Of a stretch of 64,000 nucleotides of DNA, positions 36,201-45,650 are shown piece after piece (position 1 is the stretch's first letter; the number at the start of each line of letters is the position of its first letter). Both the position numbers and the translations under genes were made by a program. Below the pieces are notes generated by a model. That model was given only the letters and a program-made list of their open reading frames with translations, was not told the origin of the DNA and did not search any database. The stretch covers positions 1 to 64,000 of the forward strand of contig JAKUPL010000021.1 of the NCBI GenBank assembly GCA_022449455.1, written 5' to 3'. This DNA is from Alcanivorax sp. (GTDB taxonomy: Bacteria > Pseudomonadota > Gammaproteobacteria > Pseudomonadales > Alcanivoracaceae).

Positions 36201-36585
36201 AGATAAAGGTGAAGGAGGCGTAGATCAGCGAGGTCAGGGTCGAGCCCAGATAACCGAAGCCGGCGCCGCGGGTGAGCAGGTCGATGTCGACCCCGTCGCG
36301 GGCGGCGTAATAGCTCACCGGCAGGCCGAGCAGAAACAGCACCGTCATCACCGCGGCGATCGCCCAGACCGCGTTGGTGAAGCCGTAATTGAGGGTGGCG
36401 GCGCCGCCGATGGCCTCCAGCGCCAGAAACGAAATCGCCCCCAGGGCGGTGGCCGCCACCCGGCCGGCGGACCAGCGCCGCGCCGCCTTGCCGGTAAAAC
36501 GCAGCGCGAAGTCTTCCAGGGTCTGGTTGGCGACCCATTGGTTGTAATTGCGCCGCACCCGGAAGATGCGCTGCTGAATGGCCAT
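33235..36585 (-). CDS. NCS1-permease/Cys-cluster/hybrid histidine kinase fusion
   Basis: A 1116-residue transporter-kinase fusion. Residues about 1-480 form an NCS1-type permease of the cytosine/allantoin/hydantoin group (LSQLKINVTNAYAGSIAWSN is typical). A Cys-rich segment at about 495-533 (CCICEHRFDEEDMAFC, ICSLCCSLDARCNDAC) probably binds zinc. Two more helices and a coiled coil lead to HisKA (phospho-His near 679 in LSHELRSPLNA), HATPase (NLLSNAIKFT, DTGVGI, GTGLGL) and a receiver (Asp near 967 in LLDISMPGLDG). ATG at 36585 fits the permease start; another at 36609 is possible. The MITE-like element ends 27 bases before 36585. It is divergent from the amide-uptake operon, whose substrate it may sense. 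Confidence 0.9.
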   Translation of the reverse strand: MAIQQRIFRVRRNYNQWVANQTLEDFALRFTGKAARRWSAGRVAATALGAISFLALEAIGGAATLNYGFTNAVWAIAAVMTVLFLLGLPVSYYAARDGVDIDLLTRGAGFGYLGSTLTSLIYASFTFIFFALEAAIMALALEVMFGLPLSLGYVVSSLVAIPLVTHGITYISRFQVWTQPLWLLLQLAPFVFILFQDPVSLERWAGFPGLDTGAGGFNLLMFGAAATVLFSLVAQIGEQVDFLRFMPEPTPGRRRRWWLAMLAGGPGWVVMGALKALFGSFLAVLAFSHGLPQSQAQEPMYMYLVAFSHITAHPATLLALAGIFVVLSQLKINVTNAYAGSIAWSNFFSRLTHSHPGRVVWLVFNVVIALVLMEIGIYRAFESILGSYALVAVAWMGALVADLVINKPLGLSPKHIEFKRAYLYDLNPVGFGAMLLATAVGLLARAGLWGDTASALASFLALLTAFVTAPLIALLTGGRYYIARRPEPATAVRGQPCCICEHRFDEEDMAFCPAYNGPICSLCCSLDARCNDACKHHARFQEQLIDWLGGVLPERMLQQLRSRLGHFLGLLTLVSLVMAGLLTLVYYQVPVESEAVRQLMATTLAKVFAILLIISGVVAWLFVLAHESRVVAQEESQRQTRMLTAEIKAHEKTDRALQKAKELAEAANQAKSRYLTGLSHELRSPLNAAFGYAQLLEHDPDIPANRREAVAAIRRSTGHLSDLIEGLLEISKIEAGRLELYRNRVRLRSLIDELVTMFRLQAQDKGIEFEFQSQGRLPDWVTTDEKRLRQILINLLSNAIKFTRQGRVTLHVRYRNQVAEFTIRDTGVGIAEEDLQRIFRPFERVRKPGVPAVHGTGLGLTITKLLVDIMGGDLQVTSAPGRGSEFRLWVMLSRVAGSGQPAEPDDPRPVVGYHGAARGLLVIDDDASHRGLVSDLLTPLGFLVSEAPDGATGLALAAQNPPDLVLLDISMPGLDGWRTARRLRAQGYRGPLVMLSANARDHDHQGADGVHDDYLVKPFKLSSLLDSLARHLNLSWRHPDDPPPPPTRIPTRTLLDESLRDELLALAEIGHLAGLRDALTRAEQQRRLGDADAGVLKAALERFDFQALMRLLEPHS

Positions 36586-36612
36586 GGATTCCGTTGTCCG
36601 CAAAAGCATCCT

Positions 36613-36880
36613 AGGGCCTGTTCACACTACTTGCATTACACCTGCTGAGTGTCATTTTGGTCTCCAGCCAGGCGGAGGGAGCGCGGTTTGGTCATTCCAA
36701 ATAAGCGACCGACAACGACGCTGGAGGCCAAAAGGGCGCCAGCCCTTCGGGTTGTGGCTAAACACCCACCCCTCCGCGTTACTCGTCGTTCATTTGGCGC
36801 CACCAAACTTCTCTCCTCGTGCCTTGATGGGTGGGTTTTTAGCCACAACAGGCGTAATGCAAGTAGTGTGAACAGGCCCT
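36613..36880. mobile_element. MITE-like element, 268 bp, with 35-bp terminal inverted repeats
   Basis: The ends are inverted repeats: 27 bases identical (36613-36639 and 36854-36880), extending to 35 bases with two mismatches. Each end begins AGGGCCTGTTCACAC. Inside are nested hairpins: 36655-36668 with 36720-36733 (13 of 14), and 36751-36771 with 36829-36849 (20 of 21). There is no open reading frame for a transposase and no clear target-site duplication. It separates the kinase gene from the rest of the divergent promoter region. Confidence 0.8.
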
Positions 36881-36891
36881 GTGAACGCGAA

Positions 36892-37001
36892 GCACGAATC
36901 GTGCCTGAATCATTATGGGCGGGCCCCCCGACCCGTGTACGCGAGCTTAGAGGGGCCGGTGGGGCCCCGGAATGCGTCAAATGACGTAGGCCCATGACGT
37001 A
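36892..37001 (+). promoter_or_regulatory. Upstream regulatory region of urtA with repeated ATGACGTA sites
   Basis: The octamer ATGACGTA occurs at 36981-36988 and 36994-37001, 13 bases apart. Its complement TACGTCAT appears before fmdA at 44308-44315. A perfect 6-1-6 palindrome GCACGAATCGTGC lies at 36892-36904, just outside the MITE-like element. The octamers are candidate sites for the LuxR-type regulator. No gene is seen between 36881 and 37089. Confidence 0.5.
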
Positions 37002-37089
37002 TTCGGCGAATGGGCGCGCCGGGGGCCGCTTTCCATACTCGTTGGCGATAACACATGCAGCCCATCCATACGCTGACGAGGGGAACACC

Positions 37090-38346
37090 ATGAAACAACG
37101 GAACCATCGCACACCGGGGCGTGCGCGCCGCCTGCTGGCGGGGCTGGCCGCGCTGCCGGCACTGGTCGCACTGGCGTCGCCGACGTTCGCCGCCGGGCCG
37201 CCCACCGCCGAGGTCAACACCACCGACCTGGCGGTCACCGACGACACCGTCAAGGTCGGCATCCTGCATTCCATCACCGGCACCATGGCGATCAGCGAGA
37301 TCGGTTCGGTGCAGGCGGAAAAACTGGCCATCAAACAGATCAACGAAAGCGGCGGCGTGCTGGGGCGCCAGATCGAATTCGTGCAGGAAGACGGCGCCAG
37401 CGACTGGCCCACCTTCGCCGAGAAAACCCGCAAGCTGCTGCGCCAGGACAAGGTGGCGGCGATCTTCGGCTGCTGGACCTCGGCCTCCCGCAAGGCGGTG
37501 CTGCCGGTGATGGAACAGTTCAACGGCATGCTTTATTACCCCACCTTCTACGAGGGTCTGGAGCAGTCGCCCAACGTGATCTACACCGGCCAGGAAGCCA
37601 CCCAGCAGATTCTCGCCGGCATCGACTGGGCGGTGAAGGAGAAGGGCGCCAAGACCTTCTACCTGCTCGGCTCCGATTACATCTGGCCGCGTACCTCCAA
37701 CAAGATCGCCCGCAAGCACATCGAGAAGAAAGGCCTGAAAGTGGTGGGCGAGGAGTACTACCCGCTCGGCCACACCCAGTTCAACTCGGTGATCAACAAG
37801 ATCAAGCTGCGCAAGCCGGATGTGATCTTCGCCTCCGTGGTGGGCGGTTCCAACGTGGCGTTCTACAAGCAGATGAAAGCCGCCGGCGTGGACTTCACCG
37901 ACGAGAGCCCGCTGCTGCTCACCATCTCCGTGACCGAGGATGAAATCCGCGGCATCGGCGGTGAGAACGTGAACGGCATCTACGCCTCCATGAAGTACTT
38001 CCAGAGCCTGGACAACGCCAACAACGAGGAATTCGTGGCCGCCTTCAAGGACGCCTACGGCGACGACATGGTGATCGGCGACGTCACCCAGGCCGCCTAT
38101 CTGGGTCCCTGGTTGTGGAAGATGGCGGTGGAAAAAGCCGGCTCGTTCGACATCGACAAGATCCGCGAAGCGTCACCGGGTATCGAGTTCAAGAAAGCCC
38201 CGGAAGGCTACGTGCGCATCCACGAAAACCACCACCTGTGGTCGAAGACCCGCATCGGCCGGGCGCAATCCAATGGTCAGTACGAAGTGGTCTATGAGAC
38301 CAAGGAATTGATGGAGCCCGATCCGTTCCCCGAGGGCTATCAGTAA
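37090..38346 (+). CDS. urtA: Urea/short-chain amide ABC transporter substrate-binding protein
   Basis: Periplasmic binding protein of 418 residues with a signal peptide ending near SPTFAAGPP. Family marks include VKVGILHSITGTMAISE, the AAIFGCWTSASRKAV region and EATQQILAGIDW, all shared by UrtA and by FmdD, the amide-binding protein of Methylophilus. No urease genes are in the window while two amidohydrolases follow, so short-chain amides are the more likely ligands. ATG at 37090 has a GAGGGGAA ribosome site. A weak terminator-like hairpin after the stop may set a high SBP-to-permease ratio. Confidence 0.92.
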   Translation: MKQRNHRTPGRARRLLAGLAALPALVALASPTFAAGPPTAEVNTTDLAVTDDTVKVGILHSITGTMAISEIGSVQAEKLAIKQINESGGVLGRQIEFVQEDGASDWPTFAEKTRKLLRQDKVAAIFGCWTSASRKAVLPVMEQFNGMLYYPTFYEGLEQSPNVIYTGQEATQQILAGIDWAVKEKGAKTFYLLGSDYIWPRTSNKIARKHIEKKGLKVVGEEYYPLGHTQFNSVINKIKLRKPDVIFASVVGGSNVAFYKQMKAAGVDFTDESPLLLTISVTEDEIRGIGGENVNGIYASMKYFQSLDNANNEEFVAAFKDAYGDDMVIGDVTQAAYLGPWLWKMAVEKAGSFDIDKIREASPGIEFKKAPEGYVRIHENHHLWSKTRIGRAQSNGQYEVVYETKELMEPDPFPEGYQ

Positions 38347-38355
38347 CCGTCCGTA

Positions 38356-38389
38356 CCCGGCGCCCGCCAACCAGGGCGTCGGGCTTTTT
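38356..38389 (+). terminator. Attenuator-like hairpin between urtA and urtB
   Basis: CCCGGCGCC can pair with GGCGTCGGG (one G-U pair), followed by CTTTTT. It is inside the transport operon, 9 bases past the urtA stop. A leaky terminator here would raise binding-protein levels over permease levels. Confidence 0.55.
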
Positions 38390-38412
38390 CCCGACCGCAG
38401 GGGAGTCTTGCC

Positions 38413-39339
38413 ATGTTCGCTGATTATTCTTCCACGGAATTGCTGTCCATCTTCGCCATGCAGGGCTTCGCCGGTCTGTCCCTGTTTTCCGTGTTCGTGC
38501 TGATGGCCATGGGGCTGGCCATCATTTTCGGACAGATGGGGGTGATCAATATGGCCCACGGGGAGTTCATGATCCTCGGCGCCTACACCACCTATCTCAC
38601 CTCCCAGCTCTTCCAGACCTATATGCCCGGCTTTTTCGCCGGCTACTTTTTTGTCGCCATGGTGCTGGCGTTCTTGTTGTCCGGCGCCCTGGGGGCGTTC
38701 GTGGAGTGGGCCATGGTGCGCCACCTTTATCGGCGACCGCTGGACACCCTGCTGGCCACCTGGGGGCTCAGCCTCATCATGCAGCAGGCCTACCGCAGTA
38801 TTTTCGGTGCCCGCGAAGTGGGCGTGAACCTGCCGGATTGGATGATGGGCGCGTTCCAGGTCACCGACCTAGTGCAGCTGCCGGTGAACGGGCTGTTCGT
38901 GATGGTCATCGCCCTGTCCATTGCTCTGGCCGTGTACCTGCTCATGTTCCGCTCCGGCTGGGGCCGCAAGGTGCGCGCCGTGGTTCAGAACCGGCCCATG
39001 GCCGAGGCGGTGGGCATCAACACCGCCGGCGTCGACCGCGCCACCTTCGCGCTCGGCTGCGGCATCGCCGGGGTGGCCGGCAGCGCCTTCACGATGATCG
39101 GCTCCACCGGGCCGTCTTCCGGCCAGGCCTACATCGTCGACACCTTCCTGGTGGTGGTGTTCGGCGGCGCCCAGAGCCTGATCGGCACCATCGTGTCCGC
39201 GTTCAGCATTTCCCAGGCCCAGTCCACCATGGAGTTCTTCCTGAGCGGATCCATGGCCAAGGTGCTGACGCTGCTCACCGTGGTGATCATTCTGATGTTG
39301 CGTCCCGAGGGGCTGATGGCCCTCAAGATCCGTCGCTAG
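38413..39339 (+). CDS. urtB: Urea/amide ABC transporter permease UrtB
   Basis: LivH-type inner-membrane permease of 308 residues with about eight helices. Motifs include GLAIIFGQMGVINMAHGEFMI near the N terminus (seen as GQMGVINMAHGEFM) and NRPMAEAVGINTAGVDRATF in the cytoplasmic EAA-like loop. ATG at 38413 follows AGGGGAGT. It forms the channel with UrtC. The short form, without the long periplasmic N-terminal extension of some UrtB proteins, resembles the FmdE-type amide permease. Confidence 0.93.
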   Translation: MFADYSSTELLSIFAMQGFAGLSLFSVFVLMAMGLAIIFGQMGVINMAHGEFMILGAYTTYLTSQLFQTYMPGFFAGYFFVAMVLAFLLSGALGAFVEWAMVRHLYRRPLDTLLATWGLSLIMQQAYRSIFGAREVGVNLPDWMMGAFQVTDLVQLPVNGLFVMVIALSIALAVYLLMFRSGWGRKVRAVVQNRPMAEAVGINTAGVDRATFALGCGIAGVAGSAFTMIGSTGPSSGQAYIVDTFLVVVFGGAQSLIGTIVSAFSISQAQSTMEFFLSGSMAKVLTLLTVVIILMLRPEGLMALKIRR

Positions 39340-39348
39340 GAGTCCGCC

Positions 39349-40523
39349 GTGAAATCCTCCTCTCCGCTTAATTGGCTGAAGTCCCGGGAAGGGCTCTACT
39401 ATCTGGCGCTGGCCCTGCTGCTGGTAGTGATCCTGCCGCTGGCCCTGGACCCGTTCCGTCTCAACATGGTGGGCAAATACCTCACCTATGCCTTTGTCGC
39501 CATCGGCCTGGTGATGTGCTGGGGCAAGGCCGGCATTCTCAGTCTCGGGCAGGGCGTGTTCTTCGGTCTGGGCGGCTATTGCATGGCCATGTTCCTGAAG
39601 CTGGAAGCATCCACCCCGGAGGCCACCGCCCACCAGTCCACGCCGGGTATTCCCGACTTCATGGACTGGAACCAGGTCACCGAACTGCCCTGGTTCTGGG
39701 AACCCTTCCACAGCTTCTCGTTCACCCTGATCGCGGTGCTGCTGGTGCCCGGCCTGCTGGCGTTCATTATCGGCGTGGCCATGTTCAAGCGCCGGGTCAG
39801 CGGGGTGTACTTCGCCATCATCACCCAGGCCATCGCCTCGATCCTGACCATTCTGATCATCGGGCAGCAGGGCTACACCGGCGGCGTCAACGGCATCACC
39901 GATCTGCAGACGCTGATGGGCTGGAGCATCCGCACCGACGCCGCCAAAACCACCCTGTACTTCGTCGGCGTGGGCACCCTGTTCGTGTGCCTGTTCGTGG
40001 CGCGCTGGGTGCAGAACAGCAAGTTCGGCCGCATTCTGGTGGCCATGCGCGACCAGGAAAACCGGGTGCGCTTTTCCGGCTACGACGTGGCCGCGTTCAA
40101 GATCTTCATCTTCTGCCTGGCGGCCATGTTCGCCGGCGTCGGCGGCGCCCTGTTCACTCTGCAGGTGGGCTTCATGTCGCCGTCGTTCGTGGGCATCGTG
40201 CCGTCCATCGAGATGGTGGTGTTCTGCGCGCTGGGCGGCCGCTACTCGCTGCTCGGCGGGGTCTACGGCGCGCTGCTGGTGAACGCCGCCAAGAGCGGTT
40301 TCTCCGAATCCTTCCCGGAGCTGTGGCCGTATGCCATGGGCGCCCTGTTCATCGGCGTGGTGCTGGCGTTTCCCAATGGTCTGGCCGGTCTTTACCGCCG
40401 CTATGTGATGCCCCTGGAAGACCGCCTGTTCACCCGCAAGTCCGCTGGCAAACCGGCCAAGGGCGAACCGGCCCGCCGTGAGGACGAGTCGCTGTCCGAT
40501 CACCTGAGTGTGGAGAAACCCTG

Positions 40524-40524
<1 letters not shown>
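39349..40524 (+). CDS. urtC: Urea/amide ABC transporter permease UrtC
   Basis: LivM-type permease of 391 residues with about ten helices. Motifs include CWGKAGILSLGQGVFFGLGG and the loop RILVAMRDQENRVRFSGYDV. A periplasmic insertion near residue 80-110 (PEATAHQSTPGIPDFM) is typical of UrtC. The GTG start at 39349 is set by AGGAGT just before it. The stop shares one base with the urtD start. Confidence 0.93.
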
Positions 40525-41267
<743 letters not shown>

Positions 41268-41284
41268 TGCCCCGGGAGGAGCGC

Positions 41285-41974
41285 ATGCTTACCGTCGACC
41301 ATCATTCCGTTGCCTACGGGCAAAGCACCATCATCCGCGATCTCAACCTGGGCATCGGCGAGAACGAGATCGTCGCCGTGGTGGGTCGCAACGGCATGGG
41401 CAAGACCACGCTGATGAAATCCCTGATCGGCATGACGCCCACCCGGGCCGGCCGGGTGACGCTGAACGATACCGACCTGACGTCGATGAAGAGCCACCAG
41501 CGGGTGCGCGCCGGCCTGGGCTTCGTGCCCCAGGGCCGGATGATCTTTCCCACCCTGACGGTGCGCGAAAACATCGAAACCGGCCTGGCCGCGGTGGGCG
41601 AGAAAAAAGTGCCGGCGGATCTCTACGAGCTGTTCCCGGTGCTCGAGGAAATGCAGCACCGGCGCGGCGGCAACCTGTCCGGCGGCCAGCAGCAGCAGCT
41701 GGCCATCGCCCGGGCGCTGGCCACCCGCCCCAAGGTGCTGCTGCTGGACGAGCCCACCGAAGGCATCCAGCCGTCCATCATTCAGGACATGGCGCGCACC
41801 CTGAAACGCATTCGCGATCAACGGGGTCTGTCCATCGTGGTGTCCGAGCAGGTGCTCAGTTTCGTGATGGATATCGCCGACCGCATCCTGGTGATCGAGA
41901 AAGGCGACATCGTCCACGAGGAAGCGGGCGAGGGCGCCGACCAGGACAAGATCGCGGGCTACCTGTCCGTTTAA
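41285..41974 (+). CDS. urtE: Urea/amide ABC transporter ATP-binding protein UrtE
   Basis: LivF-type ATPase of 229 residues. Walker A GRNGMGKT, signature LSGGQQQQLAIA and Walker B VLLLDEPTEGIQP are all present; GMGKT and EGIQPS are usual in UrtE. The ATG at 41285 is preferred to one at 41267 because GGGAGGAG lies directly before it. amiE follows after 36 bases on the same strand, so transport and hydrolysis are probably co-transcribed. Confidence 0.94.
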   Translation: MLTVDHHSVAYGQSTIIRDLNLGIGENEIVAVVGRNGMGKTTLMKSLIGMTPTRAGRVTLNDTDLTSMKSHQRVRAGLGFVPQGRMIFPTLTVRENIETGLAAVGEKKVPADLYELFPVLEEMQHRRGGNLSGGQQQQLAIARALATRPKVLLLDEPTEGIQPSIIQDMARTLKRIRDQRGLSIVVSEQVLSFVMDIADRILVIEKGDIVHEEAGEGADQDKIAGYLSV

Positions 41975-42010
41975 CACTTCCTTCAAGCGAACCGCCAAGG
42001 AGCGAATCCC

Positions 42011-43051
42011 ATGCGACACGGAGACATTTCCAGCAGCCCGGACACGGTCGGCGTGGCCGTGGTCAACTACAAGATGCCGCGCCTGCACAGCCGCGCCGAG
42101 GTGCTCGACAACGCCCGTGCCATCGCCGACATGATCAAAGGCATGAAGCAGGGCCTGCCGGGCATGGACCTGGTGATCTTTCCCGAATACAGCACCATGG
42201 GCATCATGTACGACCCGGACGAAATGATGGACACCGCCGCCACCGTGCCCGGCGACGAAACCGCCATTTTTTCCGCCGCCTGCCGCGAGGCCGATACCTG
42301 GGGGGTGTTTTCCCTGACCGGCGAGCGCCATGAAGAGCACCCGAAAAAAGCGCCCTACAACACCCTGGTGCTGATCAACAATCACGGCGAGGTGGTGCAG
42401 AAATACCGCAAGTGCATTCCCTGGTGCCCCATCGAAGGCTGGTACCCCGGCGACACCACCTACGTCACCGAAGGTCCCAAGGGCATGAAGATCAGCCTGA
42501 TCATCTGTGACGACGGCAACTACCCGGAGATCTGGCGGGACTGCGCCATGAAGGGCGCGGAACTGATCGTGCGCTGCCAGGGCTATATGTACCCGGCCAA
42601 GGACCAGCAGGTGATGATGGCCAAGAGCATGGCCTGGGCCAACAACTGCTATGTGGCGGTGGCCAACGCCACCGGCTTCGACGGCGTTTATTCGTACTTC
42701 GGCCACTCGGCGATCATCGGCTTCGACGGCCGCACCCTGGGCGAATGCGGCGAGGAGGAAATGGGCATTCAATACGCCCAGCTTTCCGTCAGCCAGATTC
42801 GTGACGCCCGAGCCAACGACCAGTCCCAGAACCATCTGTTCAAGCTGCTGCACCGGGGCTACTCCGGCGTGCACGCCTCCGGCGACGGCGACAAGGGCAT
42901 CGCCGACTGCCCCTTCGAGTTCTATCGCACCTGGGTGATGGATGCGCAGAAAGCGCAACAGAACGTGGAGGCCATGACCCGCACCACGGTGGGCGTGGCC
43001 GACTGCCCGGTGGGCGAATTGCCGGTGGAGGGCAAGGAAAAAACCGCCTGA
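42011..43051 (+). CDS. amiE: Aliphatic amidase AmiE
   Basis: Hydrolyses short aliphatic amides (acetamide, propionamide) to the acid and ammonia. The 346 residues equal the Pseudomonas aeruginosa AmiE length and the sequence is very close from MRHGDISSS onward. The nitrilase-superfamily triad is visible: Glu in VIFPEYS (near 59), Lys in [10 protein letters not shown] (near 134) and Cys in [10 protein letters not shown] (near 166). The ribosome site is AAGGAGCG. In Pseudomonas the gene is induced through AmiC/AmiR; neither is present here. Confidence 0.97.
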   Translation: MRHGDISSSPDTVGVAVVNYKMPRLHSRAEVLDNARAIADMIKGMKQGLPGMDLVIFPEYSTMGIMYDPDEMMDTAATVPGDETAIFSAACREADTWGVFSLTGERHEEHPKKAPYNTLVLINNHGEVVQKYRKCIPWCPIEGWYPGDTTYVTEGPKGMKISLIICDDGNYPEIWRDCAMKGAELIVRCQGYMYPAKDQQVMMAKSMAWANNCYVAVANATGFDGVYSYFGHSAIIGFDGRTLGECGEEEMGIQYAQLSVSQIRDARANDQSQNHLFKLLHRGYSGVHASGDGDKGIADCPFEFYRTWVMDAQKAQQNVEAMTRTTVGVADCPVGELPVEGKEKTA

Positions 43052-43067
43052 GGGTTTTTCCAACACC

Positions 43068-44105
43068 ATGCCGTTTATCAACGACCGGCTGGCGGAGAAC
43101 CGGGAACAACTGGAACGCCAGCGCCACGTCAATGGACCGCCTCGGGCGAGCCGCTTCGTGTTCGAACCGGAGCGGGTCATGGCGCTGCTGCGTAGCCGGC
43201 TGGTGGGCCAGGACCCGGTGCTCGACGCCCTGGAAGACACCCTGCAGGTGCTCAAGGCGGACCTGGCCGACCCGCATCGGCCCCTGGCCGTGCACCTGTT
43301 CGTGGGCCCCACCGGGGTCGGCAAAACGGAAACCGCCCGCCTGCTCGCCGAAGCGATTCACGGCCAGCCCGATGCGCTCTGCCGCATCGATATGAACACC
43401 CTGGCCCAGGAACACTACGCCGCCGCCCTCACCGGCGCGCCGCCGGGCTACGTGGGCAGCAAGGAAGGCCACACCCTGTTCGACGTGGACGCCATCCAGG
43501 GCAGCTTCAGCAAACCCGGCATCGTGCTCTTCGACGAACTGGAAAAGGCCGACACCGCCGTCCTGCGCACCCTGCTCAACGTCCTGGAACGGGGGCACCT
43601 GCCGCTCTCCGGCGGCACCCGCGAGCTGGACTTCCGCAACAGCCTCATTCTGATGACCAGCAATACCGGCGCCGCCGACGCCGAGGCCCGCCGACGCCGC
43701 CGGGACCAGGGCTGGCGCCGCTGGCTCGGCACTTCGGCGAAACGCGAACAGCACCACCTGGACCGGGCCCTGCGCGCCCGCTTCGACCCGGAATTTCTTA
43801 ACCGCATCGACGCCATCCACCACTTCCAACCCCTCGGCGAGGACCGCCTCGACGCCCTCCTCGACATCGAACTGCACAAACTCCAGCAACGCCTGGCCCG
43901 CCGCGACCTCACCCTCACCCTCGACAACACCGCCCGCGCCTGGCTCCGCCAACACCACGACCCCCACTACGGCGCCCGCCACCTCACCCGCCGCCTGCGC
44001 ACCCACCTCCACCCACCCCTCGCCCGCGCCCTCCTCAACCACCCCCACGCCACCCACTTCCACGCCGCCCTCCACCAAAACCACCTCCACATCACCCCCG
44101 AATAA
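43068..44105 (+). CDS. amiB: AAA+ ATPase AmiB, ClpA/ClpB-like single-domain chaperone
   Basis: A 345-residue single AAA+ module homologous to the second ATPase domain of ClpA/ClpB, as in the amiEBCRS operon of P. aeruginosa. Walker A GPTGVGKTETA, pore-loop-like GAPPGYVGSKEGH, Walker B IVLFDELEKAD, sensor 1 in LILMTSNTG and the arginine-finger region DPEFLNRID are visible. The small C-terminal domain (about 270-345) is histidine-rich, with 13 His in its last 51 residues. It follows amiE by 16 bases. Its role in amide metabolism is not established. Confidence 0.88.
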   Translation: MPFINDRLAENREQLERQRHVNGPPRASRFVFEPERVMALLRSRLVGQDPVLDALEDTLQVLKADLADPHRPLAVHLFVGPTGVGKTETARLLAEAIHGQPDALCRIDMNTLAQEHYAAALTGAPPGYVGSKEGHTLFDVDAIQGSFSKPGIVLFDELEKADTAVLRTLLNVLERGHLPLSGGTRELDFRNSLILMTSNTGAADAEARRRRRDQGWRRWLGTSAKREQHHLDRALRARFDPEFLNRIDAIHHFQPLGEDRLDALLDIELHKLQQRLARRDLTLTLDNTARAWLRQHHDPHYGARHLTRRLRTHLHPPLARALLNHPHATHFHAALHQNHLHITPE

Positions 44106-44153
44106 CCCGACCCTCAAAGCACCCCGGCGCGGTTCCGCTACCTCGGAGCGGAG

Positions 44154-44248
44154 CTGTGTGGGCCCCTTCCGGGACCCTTTTTGGCAGGGATGCCAAAAAC
44201 GGGAGCGCCCATGGATGGCTTGAGCGATCCCGGAAGGGGCCCACGCAG
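44154..44248. repeat. Long palindromic intergenic repeat, copy 1
   Basis: A 17-bp perfect inverted repeat (44158-44174 with 44228-44244), extendable to 21 with one mismatch, encloses a smaller hairpin TTTTTGGC/GCCAAAAA. The loop phrases CAGGGATG, GGGAGCGCCCATGGATGG and CCCGGAAGGG match in order those of the copy at 54010-54116. It lies between amiB and fmdA and may end the amiB transcript. Confidence 0.78.
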
Positions 44249-44267
44249 ATCCGCGTTCCCGGATCAG

Positions 44268-44315
44268 TGCGTCATTTGCTCACCTTCGACGGCCACACCC
44301 CAGTCAATACGTCAT
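44268..44315 (+). promoter_or_regulatory. Candidate regulator sites before fmdA (TGCGTCAT, TACGTCAT)
   Basis: TGCGTCAT (44268-44275) and TACGTCAT (44308-44315) lie 92-139 bases before the fmdA start. TACGTCAT is the complement of the ATGACGTA octamer repeated before urtA. The match suggests that both promoters are read by the same regulator. Confidence 0.5.
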
Positions 44316-44406
44316 CCAACGTACCCCCCTCGGCCCTTTCACGAATGCCGAAAACCACCCCCCACCCCTACCCTGAACCAAAACAGGCTCGCCAACCGGA
44401 GGCACC

Positions 44407-45636
44407 ATGGCTGACACCATCATCAAGATCGATCTCAACAAATCCCCCTACGACAACGAAGGCGTCCATAACCGCTGGCACCCCGACATCCCCATGGCGG
44501 CCATGGTCAAACCCGGCGACGACTTTATCCTCGAATGCCACGACTGGACCGGCGGCCAGATCGAAAACAACGACAACGCCGAGGACGTCCGCGACGTGGA
44601 CCTGACCCAGGTGCACTTCCTCACCGGCCCGGTGGGCGTGGAAGGCGCTGAACCCGGCGACCTGCTGGTGGTGGACATCCTCGACATCGGCGCCTTCGAC
44701 GAAAGCCAATGGGGCTTCAACGGCTTTTTCTCGAAACAAAACGGCGGCGGTTTTCTCACCGAACACTTCCCGGAAGCCCAGAAAACCATCTGGGATTTCA
44801 ACGGCATGTTCACCAAGTCCCGCCACATCCCGGGCGTGGAATTCGCCGGCCTGATTCACCCGGGGCTGATCGGCTGCCTGCCGTCCAAGGAAATGCTCAA
44901 GGAATGGAACGACCGGGAAAAAGACCTTTACGACACCGACCCGGACCGGGTGCCCGGCCTGGTCAATCTGCCCTATGCGGACACCGCCCACATGGGCAAA
45001 CTCAAGGGCAGCGAGAAGGACGCCGCCGCCGCCGAGGGCGCGCGCACGGTGCCGCCCCGGGAACACGGCGGCAACTGCGACATCAAGGACCTGTCGCGGG
45101 GCTCCCAGGTCTATTTCCCGGTGTATGTGAAGGACGCCGGCCTGTCCGTGGGCGACCTGCATTTCAGCCAGGGCGACGGCGAGATCACCTTCTGCGGCGC
45201 CATCGAAATGGCCGGCTGGATCCATCTGCGCGTCAGCCTGATCAAGGGCGGCATGGAGAAGTACGCGATCAAGAACCCGATCTTCAAACCCAGCCCCATG
45301 GCGCCCAAGTACGACGACTATCTGATCTTCGAAGGCATCTCCGTGGACGAGCAGGGCAAGCAGCACTACCTGGACGTGCACATCGCCTATCGGCAGGCCT
45401 GCCTCAACGCCATCGAATACCTGAAGAAATTCGGCTACAGCGGCGCCCAGGCCTACTCGCTGCTCGGCTGTGCCCCGGTGCAGGGCCACATCAGCGGCGT
45501 GGTGGACGTGCCCAATGCCTGCGCCACCCTGTGGCTGCCCACGGACATCTTCGACTTCGACCTCAAGCCGGGCGTGGACGGACCGCAGCACAGCGTGGCG
45601 GGCAGCACCGACGTGCCGCTGGCGAAGGATAAATAG
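44407..45636 (+). CDS. fmdA: Formamidase FmdA (acetamidase/formamidase family)
   Basis: Hydrolyses formamide, and more slowly other short amides, to the acid and ammonia. The 409 residues match FmdA of Methylophilus methylotrophus in length and sequence style: HNRWHPDIP near the N terminus, the EFAGLIHPGLIGC stretch and REHGGNCDIKDLSRGS, which holds likely metal or active-site residues. ATG at 44407 follows CGGAGG. It is separated from amiB by its own upstream region, so it probably has its own promoter. fmdB follows after 14 bases. Confidence 0.95.
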   Translation: MADTIIKIDLNKSPYDNEGVHNRWHPDIPMAAMVKPGDDFILECHDWTGGQIENNDNAEDVRDVDLTQVHFLTGPVGVEGAEPGDLLVVDILDIGAFDESQWGFNGFFSKQNGGGFLTEHFPEAQKTIWDFNGMFTKSRHIPGVEFAGLIHPGLIGCLPSKEMLKEWNDREKDLYDTDPDRVPGLVNLPYADTAHMGKLKGSEKDAAAAEGARTVPPREHGGNCDIKDLSRGSQVYFPVYVKDAGLSVGDLHFSQGDGEITFCGAIEMAGWIHLRVSLIKGGMEKYAIKNPIFKPSPMAPKYDDYLIFEGISVDEQGKQHYLDVHIAYRQACLNAIEYLKKFGYSGAQAYSLLGCAPVQGHISGVVDVPNACATLWLPTDIFDFDLKPGVDGPQHSVAGSTDVPLAKDK

Positions 45637-45650
45637 GGGAGGGCGCGGAC

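Noticed and set aside
36613-36880. Full insertion sequence
   Set aside because: No frame inside the inverted repeats encodes a transposase; at 268 bp it can only be a non-autonomous element or structured RNA.
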